Shown here: in pieces, positions 1 through 7,492 of the stretch
Layout of the letters: every line of letters begins with the position of its first letter
Numbering within the stretch: position 1 is the first letter of the stretch
DNA from: CAZHPA01 sp964533945
Lineage (GTDB): Bacteria; Bacillota; Clostridia; Lachnospirales; WRBF01
Reading direction: 5' to 3'
Length of the DNA: 64,000 nt
Assembly (NCBI GenBank): GCA_964533945.1
Contig: CAZHPA010000001.1
Location: forward strand, 124,001-188,000
Program-made: the position numbers and the translations under genes
The notes under the pieces: model-generated
The model's database searches: none
What the model was told of the DNA's origin: nothing
What the model saw: the letters and a program-made list of their open reading frames with translations, nothing else

Positions 1-600
1 TTCTTCTTTTTCTTCCACTGTTAAAAAGTCATTCATTTCCGTGTTAATAACGCCGCAAGCAACGGCGTTTATTGTTATACCACATGGTGCTAATTCTTTT
101 GCTAAAGCTTTTGTAAAGCTATTAACTGCCCCTTTTGTTGCGGAATACACAACTTCACAGGAAGCGCCGCTGTTTCCCCAAATAGATGAAATATTTATAA
201 TAGAACCACTTTTTTTATTAATCATAGAAGGTATTGCAACATGGCAGCAATTTATTACAGAATTTAAATTAACGTCAATTAGCTTCCGCCAATCGCATTC
301 AAGCATTTCATCAAACAGCCCTATATAGCTAACTGCGGCATTATTTATCAAAACATCAACATCACCGAAATTTCCTCTTATTTGCTCAAACATAAGTTTA
401 ACATCTTTATATATAGAAACATCACATTTTATTGGCATTACATTTTTATTTATATTTTTTAACTCATCAGCTAATTCAAACATTAGGCGTTCATTTGTTT
501 TACAATTTAATACAACGTTATAGTCTTCTTTTGCAAATTTAAGTGCTATTGCTTTTCCAATTCCTCTTGACGAACCTGTTATTAATGCTGTTTTTTGCAT
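1..600 (-). CDS. SDR-family oxidoreductase (FabG-like), 3' end outside window
   Basis: Translating the minus strand from the ATG at 600 gives an open frame that leaves the window at base 1. It opens MQKTALITGSSRGIGKA, the TGxxxGIG dinucleotide-binding motif of classical short-chain dehydrogenases. NNAAVS follows, then NISSIWG and the YSATK catalytic Tyr/Lys segment. These fit a cytoplasmic NAD(P)-dependent reductase of the 3-oxoacyl-ACP reductase type; the substrate cannot be read from the sequence. The start overlaps the end of the endonuclease IV gene by about 19 bp, so the two are probably cotranscribed. The Shine-Dalgarno GGAG lies about 13 bases upstream, which is longer than usual. Family is secure, substrate unknown. 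Confidence 0.85.
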   Translation of the reverse strand, partial: MQKTALITGSSRGIGKAIALKFAKEDYNVVLNCKTNERLMFELADELKNINKNVMPIKCDVSIYKDVKLMFEQIRGNFGDVDVLINNAAVSYIGLFDEMLECDWRKLIDVNLNSVINCCHVAIPSMINKKSGSIINISSIWGNSGASCEVVYSATKGAVNSFTKALAKELAPCGITINAVACGVINTEMNDFLTVEEKEE

Positions 601-1424
601 TTTAACATTTTTATCTCCTTTTTATAAAATTCGCCTCCGTTTGGCGTTTCCAAAATTAACAGCTTACCTTTTGCATATTTTGAATGAACAATATTATAAA
701 TTACATCAAAGCCTATGCGATCGTTTACAGCACCAATGTTTGCGTGCCTATCTTTTTTAGAACCTCTTTCATTCATAGAGCCGTTAATATGAAATACTTT
801 TAAATATTCAAGCCCAATTATGCTATTAAACTGTTCCATAACCTGCTCAAAATTTTCAACTATATTATATCCGCTATCGTGAACATGACAAGTATCAAAG
901 CAAACACCGATTTTTTCTTTGTTATCAACCTTGTCTATTATAGCTTTTAATTCTTCAAAACATCTTCCAATTTCCGTTCCTTTACCCGACATTGTTTCAA
1001 GACAAACTACTATATCTAAGTTTTTATTTTCTAAAAGAACGCTATTTAGCCCATCTGCTATTCTATCTATTCCAAATTGTAAGTCTTTTTCTGTATATGC
1101 TCCCGGATGCAAAACAATATATTTAGCGCCTAATGCGGCGGCTCGCTTTATTTCTTTTGAAAGGAACTGCTTAGAAAATTCGTATTTGTCATCTTTGTAT
1201 GTGGCAAGGTTAATAATATATCCTGCATGAACAACAAATTCATCTATTCCGGCTTTCTCCATAACTTTTCTACCTTCTAAAATCTGCATATCGGCGATTG
1301 GTTTTCTTATTGAATTTTGAGGTGCGCCTGTGCAAATCATAAACGTATCGGCATTATATGAAGCAGCTTCTTCGGCAGCTCCTAAAAGCCCGTTTGCTAT
1401 AGAAACATTTGAACCTATTTTCAT
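582..1424 (-). CDS. nfo: Deoxyribonuclease IV (AP endonuclease, Nfo family)
   Basis: A 280-residue protein of normal length for endonuclease IV. This cytoplasmic base-excision-repair enzyme cleaves DNA 5' of abasic sites using a three-zinc centre. Zinc-ligand motifs appear in order: VVHAGY near residue 65, LHPGA, CLETMSGKGTEIG, GVCFDTCHVHDSGY, FHINGS, DRHANIG and a terminal LETP. The ATG at 1424 is preceded by AAGGAAG-type Shine-Dalgarno sequence. The gene lies upstream of, and overlaps, an SDR gene on the same strand. The MATE gene at 1546 is divergent, so the roughly 120 bases between them must hold promoters for both directions. Confidence 0.95.
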   Translation of the reverse strand: MKIGSNVSIANGLLGAAEEAASYNADTFMICTGAPQNSIRKPIADMQILEGRKVMEKAGIDEFVVHAGYIINLATYKDDKYEFSKQFLSKEIKRAAALGAKYIVLHPGAYTEKDLQFGIDRIADGLNSVLLENKNLDIVVCLETMSGKGTEIGRCFEELKAIIDKVDNKEKIGVCFDTCHVHDSGYNIVENFEQVMEQFNSIIGLEYLKVFHINGSMNERGSKKDRHANIGAVNDRIGFDVIYNIVHSKYAKGKLLILETPNGGEFYKKEIKMLKCKKQH

Positions 1425-1545
1425 TAAATTTTACTTCCTTTTCTATGAATATACTTTAATTTTTTATGACTTTGTGATATACTGAAGTTTAATGTTATTA
1501 TACTAACATAAGTTTTAAGTATTTTCAACGCAAGGGGGGATTTTT

Positions 1546-2883
1546 TTGACAGAAAACAAAAAGTACATGAAAATACTACTGCATCTTGCTATGCCAATAA
1601 TTTTTTCAGACCTTTTATACTCTTCGGTCAACTTAGTTGATAACATTATGATTGGAAGCCTTGGCATAAACGAAATAACAGCGGTTGGGCTTGCTAATCA
1701 AATATTTTTTGTGTTTTTTGTAACGCTTTTTGGCATTTGCAGTGGTGCTTCTATTTTTATGGGGCAGTTTTGGGGCAAAAAAGATACACTAGGCATACAA
1801 AAAACAATGGGCATATGCCTTTTGGGCTGTCTTTTTGTTGCATTGTGCTTTAGTCTTTTTACATTTTTAAAACCCGAATTGTTAATGCGCATATATTCTA
1901 GTGACGAACAAGTTTTAAAGCTTTCGACTAAATATTTACGCACAATTTCTGCTGCATACTTTTTGCTTGCTTTTACGTTAACAATAAATTTTTCTTTGCG
2001 TTGTATAGGAAAAACAGCTTTTCCCTTAATAGCAACTATTGCTGCGCTATGCTGTAATATAGTTTTAAATTATATCTTTATTTATATTTTAAAGCTTGGT
2101 GTTTATGGAGCGGCTCTTGCAACATTAATTTCAAGGTCTCTTGAATTAATTGTTCAGCTTTGGCTTATAAACTACTACAAAATGCCCATTGTTGGCAAGC
2201 TTAAAAATTACTTTAGTGCAGATTTAGCTTTTATTAAAGAATATTTTAAAATAACTTCCTCTGTTATTGCAAATGAAGTGCTTTGGGCGCTTGGAACAAC
2301 GCTTTACATAGCTTTCTATAAATATACAGGAACAGAAGGCCAAGGGGCGTTTCAAATTGCAAGCACAGCGCAAGGCATGTTTTTTACAGTTGGTATGGGC
2401 ATAGGTAGTGCTTCTGGTATTATGATTGCAAATACACTGGGAGCAGGAGAGCGTGAAAAAGCTATAGAATATTCGCGCAAATGTATGTTTTTTTCTGTTG
2501 CAACAGGCGTTATTATGGGAATACTATTTACTATAGCGTCGCCTTTAATACTTAGCTTTTTTGAAATTACAGAAGTTGTTAGATTTAATACTCAAATGAT
2601 TGTATTTGTTCTTTCTATTGGAATGTGTGTTAAAATGCTTAATTATGCAGCAATTGTAGGTGTTTTAAGAAACGGCGGCGACACATTTGTTTGCTTTTTA
2701 TACGACCTTTTGTCGGTTTGGCTTGTTGGCGTTCCATTAACATATTTTGGTGCAAAATATTTTGGGCTTCCAATATATTTTGTTGTTGCATTAACATATT
2801 CAGAAGAAATCGCTAAAGTTGTATTTTCGGTTAAAAGAGTATTAAGCAACGTATGGGCAAATTCACTTGTTGAGAAAATGTGA
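1546..2883 (+). CDS. MATE-family multidrug/Na+ antiporter
   Basis: 445 residues with about twelve hydrophobic segments, the usual size and layout of MATE exporters. The N terminus (LHLAMPIIFSDLLYSSVNLV, then DNIMIGSLG) is the typical MATE opening, and the second half carries the internal repeat, including GSASGIMIANTLGAG. Members export cationic drugs or metabolites across the membrane using Na+ or H+ gradients; this substrate is unknown. The TTG at 1546 is chosen because AAGGGGGGA lies just upstream and the protein reads MTENKKYMK. The stop is only 16 bases before the first V-ATPase gene, so readthrough into that operon is likely. Confidence 0.9.
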   Translation: MTENKKYMKILLHLAMPIIFSDLLYSSVNLVDNIMIGSLGINEITAVGLANQIFFVFFVTLFGICSGASIFMGQFWGKKDTLGIQKTMGICLLGCLFVALCFSLFTFLKPELLMRIYSSDEQVLKLSTKYLRTISAAYFLLAFTLTINFSLRCIGKTAFPLIATIAALCCNIVLNYIFIYILKLGVYGAALATLISRSLELIVQLWLINYYKMPIVGKLKNYFSADLAFIKEYFKITSSVIANEVLWALGTTLYIAFYKYTGTEGQGAFQIASTAQGMFFTVGMGIGSASGIMIANTLGAGEREKAIEYSRKCMFFSVATGVIMGILFTIASPLILSFFEITEVVRFNTQMIVFVLSIGMCVKMLNYAAIVGVLRNGGDTFVCFLYDLLSVWLVGVPLTYFGAKYFGLPIYFVVALTYSEEIAKVVFSVKRVLSNVWANSLVEKM

Positions 2884-2899
2884 GGTGCTTTTACTTCTT

Positions 2900-3211
2900 A
2901 TGGAAAACATAATTGAAGAACTAATTAAAATTGAAACAGCAGCCCAAAATTCTATTAAAGCAGCTAGAGAACAGCGTGAAAGCTTGGCTGCATTAATAGA
3001 ACGCAAAGAAAAAGAAATTAGACAAACAATTAATAAAGAAACAGATAAACAAATTGCAAATTTAAAAGCAGCAGAAGAAAAAGCTGTTAAATCTAAGCTT
3101 AGTCAAATTGAAACAGAAAAAAAGCAACAGCTATATAATTTAAATAAAACTTACAAAGCAAACAAGGAAAAGTGGATTCAAATAATTTTTAATTCGATTC
3201 TAGGTGATTAG
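2900..3211 (+). CDS. V-type ATPase peripheral-stalk subunit (G/H type)
   Basis: A 103-residue, highly charged helix with Lys/Glu heptads throughout (MENIIEELIKIETAAQN onward) and no globular core. This matches the small coiled-coil stalk subunit (NtpF/AhaH type) that opens many bacterial V-ATPase operons and pairs with subunit E as the peripheral stator. The ATG at 2900 has GAGGTG 12 bases upstream. A TTG at 2867 is in frame but has no ribosome site and lies inside the MATE gene. Subunit C starts two bases after the stop. The subunit assignment rests on size, coiled-coil character and operon position. Confidence 0.8.
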   Translation: MENIIEELIKIETAAQNSIKAAREQRESLAALIERKEKEIRQTINKETDKQIANLKAAEEKAVKSKLSQIETEKKQQLYNLNKTYKANKEKWIQIIFNSILGD

Positions 3212-3213
3212 AA

Positions 3214-4224
3214 ATGGACTATAAAGGAGTTAATGCAAAAGTTAGAGCTATGAGCGGAAAGCTTTTAAAAAATGATGACTATATGGCATTAATGAATGCA
3301 AACTCCGTGCATGAAGTTTGGCTTATGCTTAAAGAGCTGCCGTCATATAAAAATATTACTCTTTCCTCCGAGCCAACGATAAATTCTATAGAAAGAAATC
3401 TTTTGTTTGCCTTAGCAGAAGACTATAGAAAGCTTAATAAATTTATTAATGACTATAAAATTAAACGCTTTTTACAAGCTGTTGGTTTAAAAATAGAAAT
3501 TTATATTATAAAACAGCTTCTTTGCGTCATATTCCATAAAAGAGATACGGCAGACTTTGGCAATATGCAAAATAAACAGCTTTTAATTGATGTTGAAAAG
3601 CTAAAATCATCGCAAAGCGTTAATGAATTTATAGAAAATTTAAAAGGCACAATTTTCTATAATTCGCTTTACGATATATACAGAGAAGACACGGGACTTT
3701 TTGAACTTGAGTCTTATTTAGATTTGTTCTATTACGTAAATGTTTGGAAGCTGAAAGACCGTTACTTAAACAAAACCGACAAAGCTGTTGTTGAAAGAGT
3801 TATTGGAACGGAAGTTGACCTTTTAAACATTATATGGATATATGGCTTGAAAAAATATTATAGCTTGCCAAACAATTTAATATATACTCATCTTATGCCC
3901 GTGAAATATAGGCTTGATGCAAAAACAATAAACCGTTTGGTTGAAACGGAAAGCGACGAACAATTGCTTTTAGAAATTTACAGTACTCCATACGGAAAAT
4001 CGTTTTTAAAATCTGCCGAACCCGAACATGTGCATTACAAAGAAATGACTAAAACATATCATGCAGCAAAGGCGTTCTCTAGGGAATCTTTGTCGGTTAT
4101 ATTAGAATATTTATATTTAAAAGAATTTGAAATTAAAAATGTTATAACGCTTTTAGAATGCGTGCGTTATGGCTTCGACAAAAAAGAAATCCCAAAACAC
4201 CTTTTAGCGTGGAGGTGGCATTAA
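3214..4224 (+). CDS. ntpC: V-type ATP synthase subunit C (AC39/d family)
   Basis: 336 residues, close to the family length. The mostly helical protein opens DYKGVNAKVRAMSGKLL, the typical AC39 start. It has repeated helical units with YDIYREDTGLFELESYLDL near residue 155, a signature of subunit C/d. In V/A-ATPases this funnel-shaped subunit sits on the proteolipid ring and couples the central stalk (D/F) to it. ATG follows the previous stop by two bases, and subunit I starts directly after its own TAA, so translation is tightly coupled. Confidence 0.9.
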   Translation: MDYKGVNAKVRAMSGKLLKNDDYMALMNANSVHEVWLMLKELPSYKNITLSSEPTINSIERNLLFALAEDYRKLNKFINDYKIKRFLQAVGLKIEIYIIKQLLCVIFHKRDTADFGNMQNKQLLIDVEKLKSSQSVNEFIENLKGTIFYNSLYDIYREDTGLFELESYLDLFYYVNVWKLKDRYLNKTDKAVVERVIGTEVDLLNIIWIYGLKKYYSLPNNLIYTHLMPVKYRLDAKTINRLVETESDEQLLLEIYSTPYGKSFLKSAEPEHVHYKEMTKTYHAAKAFSRESLSVILEYLYLKEFEIKNVITLLECVRYGFDKKEIPKHLLAWRWH

Positions 4225-6108
4225 TTGGTTGAGAAAATGAAGTATTTAAACATCACGGGGCATTCAGGGGATTTTGACAGAGTGATGGAAAAATATATTT
4301 CAAAACATGAAATAGGGCTTGAAGTTGCAACAAAAGAATTAGCAGGGCTTGGCGGTATTTCGCCATTTAACGTTGTAAACCCATATTCAGACCTTTTGGC
4401 AAGTGCGGAAAAAATTATTCGTGAAGTAAATCTTGAAACAGATGTTTACGTTGAAGTTTCAAAAGAAAAGGCACAACATATAATTGAAACAGTTTCAACC
4501 CATTACGAAGACAGAGGAAACAAAATTAGGCAGCTTGAAAATAAAAGAGAAGCAATAATAAAATACATGGATAAAATAGAGCCGTTTTTAGGTTTAGACT
4601 TTAATGTTGAAAAACTTGAACATTTTGAGTTTATAACATACCATTTCGGCAAAATGCCAACTGATAGCTTTAAACAATTTGAAACATTTTTGTATAACGA
4701 AACAAATATTTTATTTGTAACAAGCAAAAATGACGGTAAAAGTGTTTGGGGCGTATATTTTGTTCCAATTTCTTCTAAAAACAAAGTTGCTTCTATTTTT
4801 TCTTCGCTCTATTTTCAAAAAATTTGGATTGACTATAATTTTGACGGCGAAATGCTTTCGGGCAGTTTTAGGAAAATTTACTTTGAATTTAAAAGCAAAC
4901 TTGCACGAATAGAAGCCGAAATTTTAGAATTTAACAAACAAAAATTAGATAGCTCCGAAATAACGCAATCGGAATTAGTTTCGGCGTATAAAAAAATTAA
5001 ACAGCTTCATTCAAACTACGATGCAAGAAAATATGCCGCACATACCGTTAAAGATTTTTATATTTTGGTTGGCTGGGCAACCGAAAAAGAAGCGCTTGCC
5101 CTTAAACAAGAAATGGAAGACGATAAAAAAGTTGTTTTAATAATCGAAAGCAAAAATGATGCAATTAAAAGCAAGCCACCAACGAAATTAAAAAACGTAT
5201 TTTTTGCCAAACCTTTCGAGTTTTTTGTTTCTATGTATGGCTTGCCTTCGTATGGAGAAATAGACCCCACATTTCTAGTTGCACTAACATATACGCTGCT
5301 TTTTGGCATAATGTTTGGCGATGTTGGGCAAGGGGCAATTTTAACTGTTGCCGGGCTTTATTTAAGCAAGAAAAAAGGTATGGGGCTTGGTTCGATTTTA
5401 GCAATAATTGGTTGTTCCAGCGTATTTTTTGGATTTATGTACGGCTCAATTTTTGGTTTTGAAGACAAAATAATACCAACGCTTTTAATAAGTCCAGCGC
5501 ATAGTATTAACGAAATGCTAATTACAACCGTAGTAATAGGCGTTGTGTTAATTTTTTTATGCATGGGGATAAATATTGTAAATTTGGCAAGAAGAAAAGA
5601 TTGGTTAACTATGGCTTTAAGTGCTAATGGAATATGCGGCATTTTATTTTATGCTTCTGCAGTATCCTTTGCTCTTTTAACATTTAAAGGTTATAATGTG
5701 GGTTTTCTTAAAATTGTTATTGCAGTAACAGTTGCATTAATAGGCTTGCGACATCCAATTGAAGCTTATTTTCACAATAAAGATAGCAAAGGCGAACATA
5801 AAAAACCGGCAAGCCCTGTTATGTATGTAGTTGAACTTGTTATTGAACTTTTTGAAGTTATGTTAAGTTATTTTACAAATACAATATCATTTGTAAGAGT
5901 TGGCGCTTTTGCACTAAGCCATGCCGGGATGATGAGCGCCGTAATGCTTTTAGCGCAAAAACCAAACGGTTCATTTAATTGGATTGTTGTTATTTTAGGC
6001 AATTTGCTTGTTATTTGCCTTGAAGGGCTTGTTGTTGGTATTCAAGTTTTAAGGCTTGAATTTTATGAAATATTTAGCAGATTTTTCGGCGGAGAAGGGA
6101 GAAAGTAG
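4225..6108 (+). CDS. ntpI: V-type ATP synthase subunit I (a subunit)
   Basis: 627 residues: a soluble alpha/beta N-terminal half (about 1-330) and a hydrophobic C-terminal half with about seven or eight membrane helices. PFEFFVSMYGLPSYGEIDPT marks the start of the membrane part, followed by LLFGIMFGDVGQGA, both hallmarks of subunit I. NTISFVRVGAFALSHAG near residue 550 holds the conserved arginine of the ion half-channels. This stator subunit conducts H+ or Na+ past the K ring. The start is the TTG at 4225, immediately after the subunit C stop, with GGAGGTGG six bases upstream. Confidence 0.95.
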   Translation: MVEKMKYLNITGHSGDFDRVMEKYISKHEIGLEVATKELAGLGGISPFNVVNPYSDLLASAEKIIREVNLETDVYVEVSKEKAQHIIETVSTHYEDRGNKIRQLENKREAIIKYMDKIEPFLGLDFNVEKLEHFEFITYHFGKMPTDSFKQFETFLYNETNILFVTSKNDGKSVWGVYFVPISSKNKVASIFSSLYFQKIWIDYNFDGEMLSGSFRKIYFEFKSKLARIEAEILEFNKQKLDSSEITQSELVSAYKKIKQLHSNYDARKYAAHTVKDFYILVGWATEKEALALKQEMEDDKKVVLIIESKNDAIKSKPPTKLKNVFFAKPFEFFVSMYGLPSYGEIDPTFLVALTYTLLFGIMFGDVGQGAILTVAGLYLSKKKGMGLGSILAIIGCSSVFFGFMYGSIFGFEDKIIPTLLISPAHSINEMLITTVVIGVVLIFLCMGINIVNLARRKDWLTMALSANGICGILFYASAVSFALLTFKGYNVGFLKIVIAVTVALIGLRHPIEAYFHNKDSKGEHKKPASPVMYVVELVIELFEVMLSYFTNTISFVRVGAFALSHAGMMSAVMLLAQKPNGSFNWIVVILGNLLVICLEGLVVGIQVLRLEFYEIFSRFFGGEGRK

Positions 6109-6109
6109 A

Positions 6110-6541
6110 GTGTTTCAAAATATTGTTATTTTATTGCTATCGCTTGCAATTGTTTTGCCTATAGGTGCATTTTATATAGGCGCAAGAAAAGCTAACAGAT
6201 TTAAAAGTGCATTATTTATAAATATTACATCTTTTTTTGGAATATTAATTGTTGCAACCGTTTTAATGTTTTCGGGAAACGTTTTTGCACAAGAAGCAGC
6301 TTCTGCAGTTGTTTCAGGTGGGGCAACAACAGGAGATGGGCTTAAATTTTTAGGTGCGGCACTATCAACAGGGCTTGCAACTGTTGGTGCAGGCATTGCA
6401 ACAGGTTCTGCTGCATCTTCGGCTTTAGGAGCATTAAGCGAAAATGAAGCTATTATGGGAAAAGCTTTAATTTTCGTTGCGCTTGCCGAAGGTATTGCAA
6501 TTTATGGTATGCTTATTTCATTTATGATACTAAATGCTTAA
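6110..6541 (+). CDS. ntpK: V-type ATP synthase subunit K (proteolipid ring)
   Basis: 143 residues with four hydrophobic helices. The second hairpin holds the glycine-rich GAGIATGSAASSALGA helix and then ALAEGIAIYGMLISF, whose glutamate is the ion-binding carboxylate. The first hairpin is diverged and has no such carboxylate, so each protomer would carry one site. The GTG at 6110 follows GGAGAA/GGGAGAAAG and sits one base after the subunit I stop. The position occupied by glutamine in the Na+-binding Enterococcus hirae NtpK is threonine here, and the residue after the glutamate is glycine; this leans toward H+ but does not prove it. A perfect hairpin follows the gene. Confidence 0.92.
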   Translation: MFQNIVILLLSLAIVLPIGAFYIGARKANRFKSALFINITSFFGILIVATVLMFSGNVFAQEAASAVVSGGATTGDGLKFLGAALSTGLATVGAGIATGSAASSALGALSENEAIMGKALIFVALAEGIAIYGMLISFMILNA

Positions 6542-6551
6542 ATACATTTTC

Positions 6552-6577
6552 CCCCTAAAACCTTTTGGTTTTAGGGG
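6552..6577 (+). other. Perfect intra-operon hairpin after the proteolipid gene
   Basis: CCCCTAAAACC (6552-6562) and GGTTTTAGGGG (6567-6577) form an 11-bp perfect stem with a TTTT loop, 10 bases after the subunit K stop. No T tract follows, so this is probably not a full terminator. It may attenuate or stabilise the upstream mRNA, which would help make K, needed in about ten copies per enzyme, in excess over F. Confidence 0.75.
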
Positions 6578-6600
6578 CTTTAAGAAGGGAGCTGATAAGC

Positions 6601-6909
6601 ATAAAAATTTATTTAATTAGCGACAACATAGACACATATACAGGGCTTAGGCTTGTTGGGGTTGATGGCGTTGTTGTGCATAATAAGAATGAACTTAAAG
6701 AGCAGCTTAACAAAGTCCTTTTAGATAAAGAAATAGGAATTGTTTTAATTATGGAAAAATTGGCACAACAATTTCCTGACATTATAAACGACATTAAATT
6801 AAACAGGCAAACGCCGTTAATTGTTGAAATACCAGATAGGCACGGAACAGGCAGAGAACAGCATTTTATAACGAAATATATTCGTGAAGCGATTGGGGTT
6901 AAATTATGA
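6601..6909 (+). CDS. ntpG: V-type ATP synthase subunit F, probable AUA start
   Basis: 102 residues reading IKIYLISDNIDTYTGLRLVG, then VDGVVVHN, LIMEKLA and PLIVEIPDRHG: the compact Rossmann-like subunit F of the central rotor stalk. Homologues typically begin Met-Lys-(Ile/Met)-Tyr-Leu-Ile-Ser-Asp. The Met position coincides here with an ATA codon at 6601, nine bases after AAGGGAG (6585-6591). The only canonical in-frame start is a TTG at 6565, but it lies inside the hairpin, has no ribosome site and would add 12 unrelated residues. I therefore favour AUA initiation or a base error. The stop overlaps the subunit E start (ATGA). Confidence 0.85.
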   Translation: MKIYLISDNIDTYTGLRLVGVDGVVVHNKNELKEQLNKVLLDKEIGIVLIMEKLAQQFPDIINDIKLNRQTPLIVEIPDRHGTGREQHFITKYIREAIGVKL

Positions 6910-7475
6910 ACGTACAACATAAGCTGGAAGTTTTTTTAGAGGCCGCCCTAACCGAAGCACATGAAAAAGAAGCGGCAATTACAAAAGAAACTAATGAACA
7001 ATTTAAAGAAGCTTGCGAAGAAACTACAAGAGCAGAACGGAAGAAAGCCGAGGAAAGAATTAGGCTGGAAAAAGAAAAATTAAGCATAAACAACATTTCT
7101 GAAGCAATGTTTCTTTCAAGAAAAGAAGTTTTTAAAGCAAGAGAACTACTAATTAACGAATTGTTTGATGCTGTGCATGAAAAAATAGTTAAGTTTATGG
7201 AAACGGATGAATATTTAAAATATTTAGAAACAAAAATAGACCAAGCTATTAAAAAATATGGGGATTCCGAAATAATTTTAATGCCGAAAGATATGAAATT
7301 TGCCAAACACTTAAAATCAAAGCTTAATATTTCGGTAGCTGAAAGCAAGGAAAACTTTTTGGGCGGTTTTAAAGCAGCTATTAAAGGTAAAAACGCCATA
7401 TACGACAATACATTTATTGAACGTTTTGATGAACAGCGGAAGCAATTTAATTTATTTAGCACTAATTCTAATTGA
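6906..7475 (+). CDS. ntpE: V-type ATP synthase subunit E
   Basis: 189 residues. The N-terminal half is a long charged coiled coil (about 1-85, LEAALTEAHEKEAAITKE onward). The C-terminal half is a small alpha/beta domain ending near ENFLGGFKAAIKGKNAIYDN, the conserved subunit E tail in which a glycine-rich turn precedes the last strand. It forms the peripheral stator with the small coiled-coil subunit at 2900 and holds the A3B3 head. The ATG overlaps the subunit F stop by four bases. Its stop overlaps no reliable start; subunit A begins 18 bases later. Confidence 0.88.
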   Translation: MNVQHKLEVFLEAALTEAHEKEAAITKETNEQFKEACEETTRAERKKAEERIRLEKEKLSINNISEAMFLSRKEVFKARELLINELFDAVHEKIVKFMETDEYLKYLETKIDQAIKKYGDSEIILMPKDMKFAKHLKSKLNISVAESKENFLGGFKAAIKGKNAIYDNTFIERFDEQRKQFNLFSTNSN

Positions 7476-7492
7476 AAGGAGGTAGTATATAT

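Noticed and set aside
6899..7462. 187-residue open frame antisense to V-ATPase subunit E
   Set aside because: Ser/Phe-rich mirror of a Lys/Glu-rich coiled coil; no ribosome site and overlaps a well-supported gene.
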